Positions 40,431-47,845 of a DNA stretch of 64,000 nucleotides are shown in pieces. The translations under genes and the position numbers were made by a program. Below the pieces are notes generated by a model. The model was not told the DNA's origin. It was given only the letters and a program-made list of their open reading frames with translations, and did no database searches. Source of the stretch: Nocardioides oleivorans (GTDB taxonomy: Bacteria > Actinomycetota > Actinomycetes > Propionibacteriales > Nocardioidaceae); assembly GCF_004137255.1 (NCBI RefSeq), contig NZ_SDWT01000004.1, forward strand, positions 62,001-126,000, written 5' to 3'. Within the stretch, counting starts at the first letter, position 1. Each line of letters starts with the position of its first letter.

Positions 40431-41153
40431 TCAGTGGCCCATGCCGAGGCCGCCGTCGACCGGGATCACGGCCCCGGTGACGTAGGCGGCGCCGTCGGAG
40501 GCGAGCCAGGTGACGGCCGAGGCGACCTCGGCGGTGGAGGCGTAGCGCCCGAGCGGGACCTGCCCCTTGATCGCGTCCTTCTGGTCGTCGGTGAGGACGT
40601 CGGTCATGTCGGTCTCGACGAAGCCCGGCGAGACCACGTTGGTGGTGATCGAGCGGCTGCCGAGCTCGCGGGCGAGCGAGCGGGCCATGCCGACGAGACC
40701 GGCCTTGGAGGCGGCGTAGTTGACCTGCCCGGCCGAGCCCAGCAGGCCGACCACCGAGGAGATCAGGATGATCCGGCCGCGGCGCAGGCGCAGCATCCCC
40801 TTGGCTGCGCGCTTGGCGAGCCGGAAGGTGCCGGTGAGGTTGGTGTCGATGACTGAGGACCAGTCGTCCTCGCTCATCCGGAGCAGCAGCGTGTCCTTGG
40901 TGATGCCGGCGTTGGCCACCAGCACCTCGACCGGTCCGTGGGCCTCCTCGACCTGCTTGAACGCCGCCTCGACCGCGTCGGGGTCGGTGATGTCGCAGCG
41001 CACGTCGAGCGCACCCTCCGGCGCCCCGCCGTTGCGGGTCGTGACGGCCACCTTGTCGCCCTGGGCGATGAACGCCTCGGCGATGGCGCGACCGATGCCG
41101 CGGTTGCCGCCGGTGACGAGTACGGACCTGGGGGTGGTGGGGTTGTCGCTCAC
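40431..41153 (-). CDS. fabG: 3-oxoacyl-ACP reductase (FabG/MabA-like)
   Basis: NADPH-dependent short-chain reductase for the first reduction of fatty acid elongation, 240 residues. It has TGGNRGIGRAIAEAFIAQGD, VANAGITKDTLLLRMSEDDW, the catalytic triad pattern SSVVGLLGSAGQVNYAASKA (Ser, then YAASK) and the closing VIPVDGGLGMGH. TAGCGT ends 7 nt before GTG 41153. With fabI it forms an elongation-reductase operon. Confidence 0.94.
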   Translation of the reverse strand: MSDNPTTPRSVLVTGGNRGIGRAIAEAFIAQGDKVAVTTRNGGAPEGALDVRCDITDPDAVEAAFKQVEEAHGPVEVLVANAGITKDTLLLRMSEDDWSSVIDTNLTGTFRLAKRAAKGMLRLRRGRIILISSVVGLLGSAGQVNYAASKAGLVGMARSLARELGSRSITTNVVSPGFVETDMTDVLTDDQKDAIKGQVPLGRYASTAEVASAVTWLASDGAAYVTGAVIPVDGGLGMGH

Positions 41154-41160
41154 GAGCCCG

Positions 41161-41166
41161 ACGCTA
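41161..41166 (-). promoter_or_regulatory. -10-like TAGCGT for fabG-fabI
   Basis: TAGCGT ends 7 nt before GTG 41153. Confidence 0.5.
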
Positions 41167-41195
41167 GTGATTACCGCGCGGTACGCCGAAACTGC

Positions 41196-41408
41196 TCACT
41201 CGTCCTCGAGGCGGAACCCGACCTTCATGCCGACCTGGAAGTGCTCGACCTGGCCGTCCTTGGCCTGGCCCCGGACCTGGGTGACCTCGAACCAGTCGAT
41301 GTGGCGCAGCGTCTTGCCGGCCCGCTCGATCCCGTTGCGGATGGCCTCGTCGATGCCGTCGGGCGACGTGCCGACGATCTCGGTGACGCGATAGGTGCGG
41401 TTGGTCAT
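41196..41408 (-). CDS. Dodecin
   Basis: A 70-residue dodecin: VTEIVGTSPDGIDEAIRNGI and AGKTLRHIDWFEVTQVRGQA, with the flavin-stacking Trp in HIDWFEV, and ending VGMKVGFRLEDE. Dodecins assemble as hollow dodecamers that store and protect flavins (or CoA in some actinobacteria). Preceded by AGGAGGAACC. Lies 42 bp upstream of fabG on the same strand. Confidence 0.95.
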   Translation of the reverse strand: MTNRTYRVTEIVGTSPDGIDEAIRNGIERAGKTLRHIDWFEVTQVRGQAKDGQVEHFQVGMKVGFRLEDE

Positions 41409-41471
41409 GGTTCCTCCTGGACGCGTGGCTGGGGGCCTGACGCGGCCCGTGGATTGTGGAGCCTAGCGACG

Positions 41472-41477
41472 TAGACT
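41472..41477 (+). promoter_or_regulatory. -10-like TAGACT for the DUF3099 gene
   Basis: TAGACT ends 7 nt before ATG 41485. Confidence 0.55.
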
Positions 41478-41484
41478 CGGGGAC

Positions 41485-41778
41485 ATGGCCCAGCCCGACG
41501 CCGTTCGCATCACCACGGCGCGCAGCAGCGCCGCAGACGACATGAAGCTGCGCAAGCGCCGCTATGCGTGGTCCATGTCGATCCGGCTCGTCTGCTTCCT
41601 GGCGGCGGTGATCGTGGGATCCGGGATCGTGATGTGGCTCCTCATCGCCGGTGCCGTCTTCCTGCCGCTCTTCGCCGTGGTCATCGCCAACGCCACCGAC
41701 CAGCGCGACGACGGATTCACCCTCCCGGACTCGCCCGGCACCCATGAACTGACGGCGAGCGACCCGGACGAGCGCTGA
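41485..41778 (+). CDS. DUF3099 membrane protein
   Basis: A 97-residue actinobacterial DUF3099 protein: ITTARSSAADDMKLRKRRYA then two helices (SIRLVCFLAAVIVGSGIVMW and LIAGAVFLPLFAVVIANATD) and a polar tail. Function unknown. In many actinobacteria it occurs near fatty acid or moaA-type genes, as here. Confidence 0.92.
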   Translation: MAQPDAVRITTARSSAADDMKLRKRRYAWSMSIRLVCFLAAVIVGSGIVMWLLIAGAVFLPLFAVVIANATDQRDDGFTLPDSPGTHELTASDPDER

Positions 41779-41879
41779 TTGCCTGCTCGACACGGCTCAA
41801 TCTAAAGTTTGGTTTTGAACGAGCGCCATGCCATGATCGCTGACGCGAGCGCAGCATCCCCCGTCTGCGTCACGCGCCT

Positions 41880-41920
41880 GAGGTGCCGGACAGCTTCCCC
41901 CCGTGGCTGTCCGGCACCTC
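41880..41920 (+). terminator. Strong hairpin between DUF3099 and the small Cys/His protein gene
   Basis: A 15-bp perfect stem, GAGGTGCCGGACAGC (41880-41894) with its complement at 41906-41920 and an 11-nt loop, followed by TTCTCGTTCC. It lies 101 nt after the DUF3099 stop and 38 nt before the next ATG, so it may be a terminator or an attenuator of the downstream gene. Confidence 0.7.
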
Positions 41921-41958
41921 TTCTCGTTCCCGCCGCCCCGCTCCTGGAGGTGCCACCG

Positions 41959-42165
41959 ATGCAGCCCGAGATCGACCGCGAGATCTGCTCGGCCAAGGGT
42001 TGCCAGGCCGACGCCGTGTGGGACCTCCGGTGGAACAACCCGAAGATCCACACCCCCGAGCGCCGCAAGTCGTGGCTCGCGTGCGACGAGCACCGCCAGT
42101 CGCTCAGCGACTTCCTCGGCGCCCGCGGGTTCCTGAAGGACGTCGTGGCGCACACGCCGGCCTGA
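41959..42165 (+). CDS. Small Cys/His-rich protein (68 aa)
   Basis: Starts MQPEIDREICSAKGCQADAV, followed by WDLRWNNPKIHTPERRKSWL and ACDEHRQSLSDFLGARGFLK. The CxxxxC and C-x2-H arrangement suggests a small zinc-binding fold. Similar actinobacterial proteins are often annotated acetone carboxylase, a name I regard as an error since nothing here resembles that enzyme. GGAGGT stands 8 nt before ATG 41959. Confidence 0.78.
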   Translation: MQPEIDREICSAKGCQADAVWDLRWNNPKIHTPERRKSWLACDEHRQSLSDFLGARGFLKDVVAHTPA

Positions 42166-42198
42166 CGTCGTACCGATCGAGAGCGGTCCACCGTCAGC

Positions 42199-42290
42199 GC
42201 TGAGGCCATTTCGTCGCGCTCGTGCGGCTTCGTTCCTCAGCCGCGTCGCTTGCTCAATCCGGCTTCACCCACGTCTCCTCCTCGTTCCTC
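42199..42290. repeat. Inverted-repeat-rich intergenic segment
   Basis: GCTGAGG (42199-42205) pairs with CCTCAGC (42235-42241), and further on CCTCC/GGAGG bracket another loop. TCGTTCCTC occurs in both loops. Similar palindromic spacers are scattered in actinobacterial genomes; whether this one is repeated elsewhere cannot be seen here. It may also end the moaA transcript. Confidence 0.35.
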
Positions 42291-42302
42291 GGAGGCGACT
42301 GT

Positions 42303-43292
42303 TCAGCCGCCGATCGCGGACATCGGGCGATCGGGCTGGAGGAAGGTCACGTCGTCGATCCCGTGGCCGGCGGCCTTGCCGCGCATCGCGACGACCCAGC
42401 GCTCGGCGATGACGGCGTCGCTGGCCCCGGCGCGCAGCGCCGTGCGGAGGTCCGACTCGTCCCGGGCGAACAGGCAGTTGCGGACCTGGCCATCGGCGGT
42501 GAGCCGGACCCGGTCGCAGTCGCCGCAGAACGGGCGGGTGACCGAGGCGATGATGCCGACGGTCGCGGACCCGCCGTCGACCGCGAAGAGCTCCGCCGGT
42601 GCGCTCCCCCGCGGCTCGGAGTGGGGCGTCAGCGCGAACTCGGCCGACAGGGACTCGAAGATCTCGTCCGCGGTGACCATCGCGGCCCGGCTCCAGTCGT
42701 GCTGGGCGTCGAGCGGCATCTGCTCGATGAAGCGCAGCTCGTAGCCGTGCTCGATGCTCCAGCGCAGCAGCTCGGGCGCCTGGTCGTCGTTGACGCCGCG
42801 CAGCAGCACGGCGTTGATCTTGATCGGGCCGAGCCCGGCCGCCTTGGCCGCCTCCAGCCCGGCGACGACGTCGGCGAACCGGTCGCGGCGGGTGATCGTC
42901 GCGAACGTCTCGGGGCGGATCGTGTCGAGGCTGGCGTTGATCCGGTCGAGCCCGGCGTCGGCCAGGGCCTGCGAGGTGCGCTGGAGGCCGAGGCCGTTGG
43001 TGGTCAGCGACGTCTCGACGCCGAGGGCGTGGGTGCGGCCCACGATGTCGACGAGCCCGCGGCGCAGGAGCGGCTCGCCGCCGGTGAATCGCACCTCGCG
43101 GATGCCCAGCTGCTCGACGCCGATCGTGACCAGCCGGACGACCTCGTCGTCGGTGAGCGTCTGCTCGGTCGGGAGCCAGTCGAGGCCCTCCGCCGGCATG
43201 CAGTAGCTGCACCGCAGGTTGCACCGGTCGGTGAGGGAGACACGCAGGTCCGTCGCCACGCGGCCGAAGCGGTCTGCCAGAGGTGTCATCAC
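42303..43292 (-). CDS. moaA: GTP 3',8-cyclase MoaA
   Basis: Radical SAM enzyme starting molybdenum cofactor synthesis: GTP to 3',8-cyclo-GTP. The N-terminal cluster motif is SLTDRCNLRCSYCMPAEGLD (CxxxCxxC) and the second cluster at the C-terminus is FCGDCDRVRLTADGQVRNCL; the protein ends in the required Gly-Gly. Other parts: VRFTGGEPLLRRGLVDIV and TNGLGLQRTSQALADAGLDR. About 329 residues. TAGACT ends 6 nt before GTG 43292, so I take that rather than the adjacent ATG 43289. Other moa genes are not in the window. Confidence 0.95.
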   Translation of the reverse strand: MMTPLADRFGRVATDLRVSLTDRCNLRCSYCMPAEGLDWLPTEQTLTDDEVVRLVTIGVEQLGIREVRFTGGEPLLRRGLVDIVGRTHALGVETSLTTNGLGLQRTSQALADAGLDRINASLDTIRPETFATITRRDRFADVVAGLEAAKAAGLGPIKINAVLLRGVNDDQAPELLRWSIEHGYELRFIEQMPLDAQHDWSRAAMVTADEIFESLSAEFALTPHSEPRGSAPAELFAVDGGSATVGIIASVTRPFCGDCDRVRLTADGQVRNCLFARDESDLRTALRAGASDAVIAERWVVAMRGKAAGHGIDDVTFLQPDRPMSAIGG

Positions 43293-43298
43293 CCACCG

Positions 43299-43304
43299 AG
43301 TCTA
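43299..43304 (-). promoter_or_regulatory. -10-like TAGACT for moaA
   Basis: TAGACT ends 6 nt before GTG 43292 and 9 nt before ATG 43289. Confidence 0.5.
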
Positions 43305-43338
43305 GCGAGGCCCCGTCTAGGGCTCAGGCGGCGACGGA

Positions 43339-43344
43339 TAACCT
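43339..43344 (+). promoter_or_regulatory. -10-like TAACCT for the SURF1 gene
   Basis: TAACCT ends 6 nt before GTG 43351. Confidence 0.5.
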
Positions 43345-43350
43345 CGGCTG

Positions 43351-44322
43351 GTGCACAAGATGCGGTTCCTCGTCTCACGCCGCTGGATCGTCTTCGCACT
43401 CGTCGTCGTCTTCCTCGCCTGGGTCGCCTGGCGGCTCGGTGAGTGGCAGTTCCACCGGCTCGACGACCGCAAGCAGCTCAACTCGATCATCGAGCGCAAC
43501 GAGAAGGCCGGCGCCGACCCGGTCACCGACGTCCTCACGCCCGGCCGTCCCGTCACGCGTGACGACCAGTGGCGGATCGTCGAGGCCACCGGGACGTACG
43601 CCGTCGACGACACGGTGATCGTCCGCTACCGCACCCGTGAGGGCGAGGCCGGCGTCGACGTCGTCGTCCCGCTCGAGCTCACCGACGGGACCAGCCTGCT
43701 GGTCGACCGCGGGTGGTACGCCACCGACAACCGCGGTGCCACGTCGGCCGACGTGCCTGCCCCTCCGAGCGGTGAGGTCACCGTGACCGGCTGGGTGCGC
43801 CAGGACGCCGAGGGCGACAGCACGCAGGTGTCCGGGAAGTCGACCCGTGCGGTCAACAGCGACGAGATCGGCGACGCCCTCGACCGCGAGGTGCTCGGAG
43901 GCTGGGTCGACCTGCGCAGCGAGTCACCGGAGCCGGCCCAGGCCCTGCTGCCCGTCGAGCTGCCGGAGCTCGACAACGGACCGCACTTCTTCTACGGCCT
44001 GCAGTGGTGGTTCTTCGGCGCGCTCGCGATCTTCGGCTTCTTCTTCCTCATCGTCGACGAGATGCGCGGTGGTCGCGGTCCGTGGGCCGGCAGCGACCGC
44101 CAGGCACCCCGCCCGGCCGACAGGCCCGCACCGGGACCCGCAGCGCCCGCGAAGGCTGCCGCTCCGAGGCCACGGCGCAAGACCTGGCGCGAGCGTCTCG
44201 ACCGGGGCGAGGACTGGGACGACGAGCCCCCGGCCGCCGGCTCGGGCGCACCGGGCCCACAGGGCTCACAGGGCCCGCAGCAGGCCCCCGTCGACCGGGA
44301 GCATCACGCCCGTCAGGAATGA
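43351..44322 (+). CDS. SURF1 family cytochrome oxidase biogenesis protein
   Basis: A 323-residue membrane protein with the SURF1 layout: an N-terminal helix (RRWIVFALVVVFLAWVAWRL) running into GEWQFHRLDDRKQLNSIIER, a large extracytoplasmic domain with LLVDRGWYATDNRG, and a second helix after GPHFFYGLQWWFFGALAIFG. SURF1 helps insert haem a into cytochrome c oxidase. The cytosolic tail is unusually long and rich in Pro, Ala and Gly. Its 3' end overlaps the convergent SDR gene by 57 bp. Confidence 0.93.
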   Translation: MHKMRFLVSRRWIVFALVVVFLAWVAWRLGEWQFHRLDDRKQLNSIIERNEKAGADPVTDVLTPGRPVTRDDQWRIVEATGTYAVDDTVIVRYRTREGEAGVDVVVPLELTDGTSLLVDRGWYATDNRGATSADVPAPPSGEVTVTGWVRQDAEGDSTQVSGKSTRAVNSDEIGDALDREVLGGWVDLRSESPEPAQALLPVELPELDNGPHFFYGLQWWFFGALAIFGFFFLIVDEMRGGRGPWAGSDRQAPRPADRPAPGPAAPAKAAAPRPRRKTWRERLDRGEDWDDEPPAAGSGAPGPQGSQGPQQAPVDREHHARQE

Positions 44323-45036
44323 CGCCACTGGCGACATGACGAACGCCGCCACCGAGCCGAACTCCTCCGGCTCGCCGTAGCGACCGAGCGGGATCGTCGC
44401 CTCGGCGGCGCGTCGCGCCGCCTCCGGGTCGCCGGTCGAGGCGTCCAGCTCGGACACCCGCTCCGTGGCGATCCGCCCGGGCAGGAGCCCGTTGACGCGC
44501 ACGCCGCGGGGGCCCAGCTCGTCGGCCAGGGTCTTGGCGACCATGGCGAGGCCCGGTCGCAGCCCGTTGGAGATCGCCATCTCCGGCAACGGGGACCGGA
44601 CGCTGGAGGAGAGGACCAGCCCGAGCGCGCCCCCGGAGGGCAGCGCCGTACCGACCTCGCGGGCGAGGCGCACGGCGCCGAGGAAGACCGACTCGAAGGC
44701 GGTGGTCCACTGCTCGTCGGTGATGCTCGTGACCGGCCCCTTCGGCGGACCGCCGACGCTGATCAGGGCACCGTCGATCCGACCCCACGCCTCGTCAGCA
44801 GCGGCGAGCAGCCGCGCCGGGGCCTCGCGGTCGGAGTTGTCGACGGCGACCGCGACGGCGGCGTGGCGTCCGGCCGCGTCGTCGAGGGCGGCGACCGCGT
44901 CGTCGAGCGACTCCTGCGAGCGCCCCGACAGCACCACCCGCGCGCCCTCGGCGACCAGCACGTCGGCGCTCGCCCTGCCGAGTCCTCGGGCTCCCCCGGT
45001 GACGATGAAGACGCGGTCGGCCAGCTGCAGGTCCAT
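44266..45036 (-). CDS. SDR family oxidoreductase with altered active site
   Basis: A 256-residue Rossmann SDR: IVTGGARGLGRASADVLVAE for NAD(P), then LISVGGPPKGPVT. The usual Ser-Tyr-Lys set is changed: after VLSSSVRSPLPEMAI the expected YxxxK reads SNGLR (about 156-160). This SNxLR pattern defines an SDR subgroup annotated 3-oxoacyl-ACP reductase-like; whether it catalyses a normal reduction is open. TAGGCT ends 6 nt before ATG 45036. No partner gene suggests a pathway. Confidence 0.87.
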   Translation of the reverse strand: MDLQLADRVFIVTGGARGLGRASADVLVAEGARVVLSGRSQESLDDAVAALDDAAGRHAAVAVAVDNSDREAPARLLAAADEAWGRIDGALISVGGPPKGPVTSITDEQWTTAFESVFLGAVRLAREVGTALPSGGALGLVLSSSVRSPLPEMAISNGLRPGLAMVAKTLADELGPRGVRVNGLLPGRIATERVSELDASTGDPEAARRAAEATIPLGRYGEPEEFGSVAAFVMSPVASFLTGVMLPVDGGLLRAL

Positions 45037-45042
45037 GCGACC

Positions 45043-45048
45043 AGCCTA
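45043..45048 (-). promoter_or_regulatory. -10-like TAGGCT for the SDR gene
   Basis: TAGGCT ends 6 nt before ATG 45036. Confidence 0.5.
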
Positions 45049-45073
45049 GGCGCGCCGGACGCCCGGGGACCGG

Positions 45074-46951
45074 TCAGCCGACCGGGGCCTCACGGAACTG
45101 CGTGGCGTGGAGCGTGGCGTAGAGCCCGCCGGCGGCGAGGAGGTCGGCATGGGTGCCGGACTGGACGACCCGGCCGTCGTCGAGGACGAGGATCAGGTCG
45201 GCGTTGCGGACCGTGGAGAGCCGGTGCGCGATCACCAGCGACGTCCGTCCCTCGAGGGCGGCGTCGAGCGCACCCTGGACGGCCGCCTCGGACTCGCTGT
45301 CGAGGTGGGCGGTGGCCTCGTCGAGCACGACGATGGACGGCGCCTTGAGCAGGAGCCGGGCGATCGCGAGGCGTTGGCGCTCTCCCCCGCTGAGCCGGTA
45401 GCCGCGATCGCCGACGACGGTGTCGAGGCCGTCGCGCAGCACGCGCACCAGGTGCGCGATCTGCGCCGCCTCGAGCGCGGCCCAGATCTCGTCGTCGCCT
45501 GCCTCGGGGCGTGCGTAGAGCAGGTTGGCCCGGATCGTGTCGTGGAACATGTGGGCGTCCTGGGTGACGTAGCCGACCGCGTCCTCGAGCGACTGGAGCG
45601 TCACGTCGCGCACGTCGTGGCCGTCGACGCGCACGGCGCCGGACTCGACGTCGTAGAGCCGCGCGACGAGGTGGGTGACCGTGGTCTTGCCGGCGCCGGA
45701 CGGGCCGACGAGCGCGACCATCTGGCCCGGCTCGGCGGTGAAGGAGACGTCGTGGAGGACCTGGCCGCTGTCGCCGGACTCCTTGCGGGCGACGGTCTCG
45801 AGCGAGGCCAACGAGATCTGGTCGGCGCGCGGGTAGGTGAACGCGACGTGGTCGAACTCGAGCCTCGACGCCGTGCGGGGCAGCTCGACGGCGGCGGGCT
45901 TCTCCTGGATCAGCGAGGGCAGGTCGAGGACCTCGAAGACGCGGTCGAAGCTCACGAGCGCGGTCATCACGTCGATCCGGACGTTGGACAGCCCCTGCAA
46001 GGGGCCGAGCAGACGGGTGAGCAGAACGCCGAGCGCGACGATCGTGCCGACGGAGAGGTCGCCGCGGATCGCGAGCCAGCCGCCGATGCCGTAGACCAGC
46101 GCGGTGGCGAGCTGGGGCACCAGCGTCATCGCGGCGAAGAAGACGCGGGTGAGCAGGGAGATCCGGATGCCGAGGTCGCGGACGACCGCGGCCTTCCGGG
46201 CGTAGGTCGCGTCCTCGACGTCGCGGCGGCCGAAGAGCTTGAGCAGCATCGCGCCACCGACGTTGAACCGCTCGGTCATCGCGTTGCCGAGGTCGGCGTT
46301 GCCGTCCATCTGCTGGCGCGAGAGGTCGGCCAGCTTGTGCGACACGACGCGCGAGGCGATCAGCAGGATCGGGAAGAGCGCCACGCACAGCAGCGTCACC
46401 GGCCAGCTCAGGAACAGCATCGTCACGCCGACGACGATGGCGGCGATGATGTTGGAGACCGTGCCCTGCAGCGTCGAGGTGAAGGCGCGCTGGGCGCCGA
46501 TGACGTCGTTGTTGAGCCGAGAGACCAGCGCCCCGGTCTGCGTGCGGGTGAAGAACGCCAGCGACTGCCGCTGGACGTGGGCGAAGACCTGCGTGCGGAG
46601 GTCGTAGATCAGGCCCTCCCCGATCCGGCTCGACAGCCAGCCGGTGATCAGCCCGAAGCCGGCATCGACGACCGCGACCACCGCGACGAGCGCCGCGAGC
46701 CAGACGACGAGCGAGAGGTCACCACCGCTCACGGCGTCGTCGATGATCGCCTTGAGCAGCAGGGGAGGCACGACGACGAGGCCGGCGTCGACGACCGTGA
46801 TGGCCAGGAACCCCGCGATCAGCCGGCGGTGCGGCCGGGCGAATCCGAGCACCCGACGCACGGTCTGGCGCTCGATCTTGTTGTCGACCACGCTCCGGTC
46901 GCTGCGGAGGAACCGCCACGGCGGTCCGCCGGCACCCGGGCCCATCGACAT
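45074..46951 (-). CDS. ABC exporter, fused membrane and ATPase domains (ABCB-like)
   Basis: A 625-residue half-transporter that must dimerise. Six helices occupy about 40-330 (for example IAGFLAITVVDAGLVVVPPL), with the exporter coupling motif VFAHVQRQSLAFFTRTQTGA. The ATPase has Walker A VALVGPSGAGKTTVTHLVA, Q-loop GYVTQDAHMFHDTIRANLLY, signature RLSGGERQRLAIARLLL, Walker B IVVLDEATAHLD and the H-loop in VIAHRLSTV. Likely exports a lipid or drug. The start is ATG 46951 behind AAGGAGAG; an in-frame ATG two codons later is possible. Flanked by monocistronic genes. Confidence 0.94.
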   Translation of the reverse strand: MSMGPGAGGPPWRFLRSDRSVVDNKIERQTVRRVLGFARPHRRLIAGFLAITVVDAGLVVVPPLLLKAIIDDAVSGGDLSLVVWLAALVAVVAVVDAGFGLITGWLSSRIGEGLIYDLRTQVFAHVQRQSLAFFTRTQTGALVSRLNNDVIGAQRAFTSTLQGTVSNIIAAIVVGVTMLFLSWPVTLLCVALFPILLIASRVVSHKLADLSRQQMDGNADLGNAMTERFNVGGAMLLKLFGRRDVEDATYARKAAVVRDLGIRISLLTRVFFAAMTLVPQLATALVYGIGGWLAIRGDLSVGTIVALGVLLTRLLGPLQGLSNVRIDVMTALVSFDRVFEVLDLPSLIQEKPAAVELPRTASRLEFDHVAFTYPRADQISLASLETVARKESGDSGQVLHDVSFTAEPGQMVALVGPSGAGKTTVTHLVARLYDVESGAVRVDGHDVRDVTLQSLEDAVGYVTQDAHMFHDTIRANLLYARPEAGDDEIWAALEAAQIAHLVRVLRDGLDTVVGDRGYRLSGGERQRLAIARLLLKAPSIVVLDEATAHLDSESEAAVQGALDAALEGRTSLVIAHRLSTVRNADLILVLDDGRVVQSGTHADLLAAGGLYATLHATQFREAPVG

Positions 46952-47034
46952 CCGCTCTCCTTCGTCCGCTGGTCACAACCCGCGACCGGAGCACATTGTT
47001 CCTCGGACCACCGACAGCGGCGGTGGCCGGGAGG

Positions 47035-47817
47035 TCAGCCCAGCGCCTCGGCGAGCGCGCGGAAGCGGCGTACCTGCGCCTCCCGCTCGAGGCGGCGCTG
47101 CTTGTCGAGGTCGCGCTCGGCGGCGCCCTGCAGCAGCGCCTTGGTCTCGCTCACCACACCCGGCATCGGGGCCAGGAGTGCAGCGGCCAGCTCGGCGACC
47201 GCTGCGTCGAGGTCGGCCGGGGCGTACGACGCCTGGGCGAGGCCGATGCGGACGGCCTCCTCGGCACCGACCACGCGCGCGGTCGCACAGATCTCCAGCG
47301 CACGGGCGTAGCCGACGTGCTCGACGAGCGGCTTGGTGCCGGTGAGGTCGGGGACCAGGCCGAGCGCCGACTCCTTCATGGAGAGCTTCACGTCGTCGCA
47401 GACGATGCGCAGGTCGCACGACAGCGCGAGCTGGAAGCCGGCGCCGATGGCGTGGCCGCGGACCTTGGCGATCGAGACGAACCGGGGGTCCCGCAGCCAG
47501 GTGAAGCCCTGCTGGAAGGCGTCGATGCGGGCCGAGGCCTCGTCGTCGCCGAGCGTGAGCAGCCCGACGACGCTCTCCTGGCCCGCGGTGCCGGGGTCGA
47601 GCATCGCCCGGTCGAGACCGGCGGAGAAGGTCCCGCCCTCCCCCGTCACCACGACGACCCGGACGTCGTCGGGAAGCGAGCGGCCGAGCTCGCCCAGGGC
47701 GATCCACATGGCCGGCGTCTGGGCGTTTCGCACCTCGGGCCGATCGAGCGTCACGGTCGCGATCGGGCCGTCGAGGTCGAGGCGCAGGCCGACCGCGGCG
47801 AGGTCTTCGGGAGTCAT
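47035..47817 (-). CDS. Enoyl-CoA hydratase/isomerase family protein
   Basis: A 260-residue crotonase. Oxyanion-hole segments are TGEGGTFSAGLDRAMLDPGT and KVRGHAIGAGFQLALSCDLR. At the first catalytic Glu position the sequence reads MKESALGLVPDLTGTKPLVE, with Glu and then Asp as in hydratase- or isomerase-type members. It probably hydrates or isomerises a 2-enoyl-CoA in beta-oxidation or a related degradation. TAGCCT ends 6 nt before ATG 47817. The ABC-F gene ends 28 bp upstream but this gene has its own -10-like element. Confidence 0.92.
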   Translation of the reverse strand: MTPEDLAAVGLRLDLDGPIATVTLDRPEVRNAQTPAMWIALGELGRSLPDDVRVVVVTGEGGTFSAGLDRAMLDPGTAGQESVVGLLTLGDDEASARIDAFQQGFTWLRDPRFVSIAKVRGHAIGAGFQLALSCDLRIVCDDVKLSMKESALGLVPDLTGTKPLVEHVGYARALEICATARVVGAEEAVRIGLAQASYAPADLDAAVAELAAALLAPMPGVVSETKALLQGAAERDLDKQRRLEREAQVRRFRALAEALG

Positions 47818-47823
47818 GCCCCG

Positions 47824-47829
47824 AGGCTA
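47824..47829 (-). promoter_or_regulatory. -10-like TAGCCT for the enoyl-CoA hydratase gene
   Basis: TAGCCT ends 6 nt before ATG 47817. Confidence 0.5.
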
Positions 47830-47845
47830 CTACTCGTCAGTAACC

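Noticed and set aside
37223..41153. A single operon from fabG through the methyltransferase
   Set aside because: The Mur ligase-like gene has its own -10-like hexamer, so shared transcription with fabG-fabI is possible but not required.
42166..42302. Small RNA or molybdenum-cofactor riboswitch downstream of moaA
   Set aside because: The gap lies at the 3' end of moaA, not its leader, and lacks the Moco motif.
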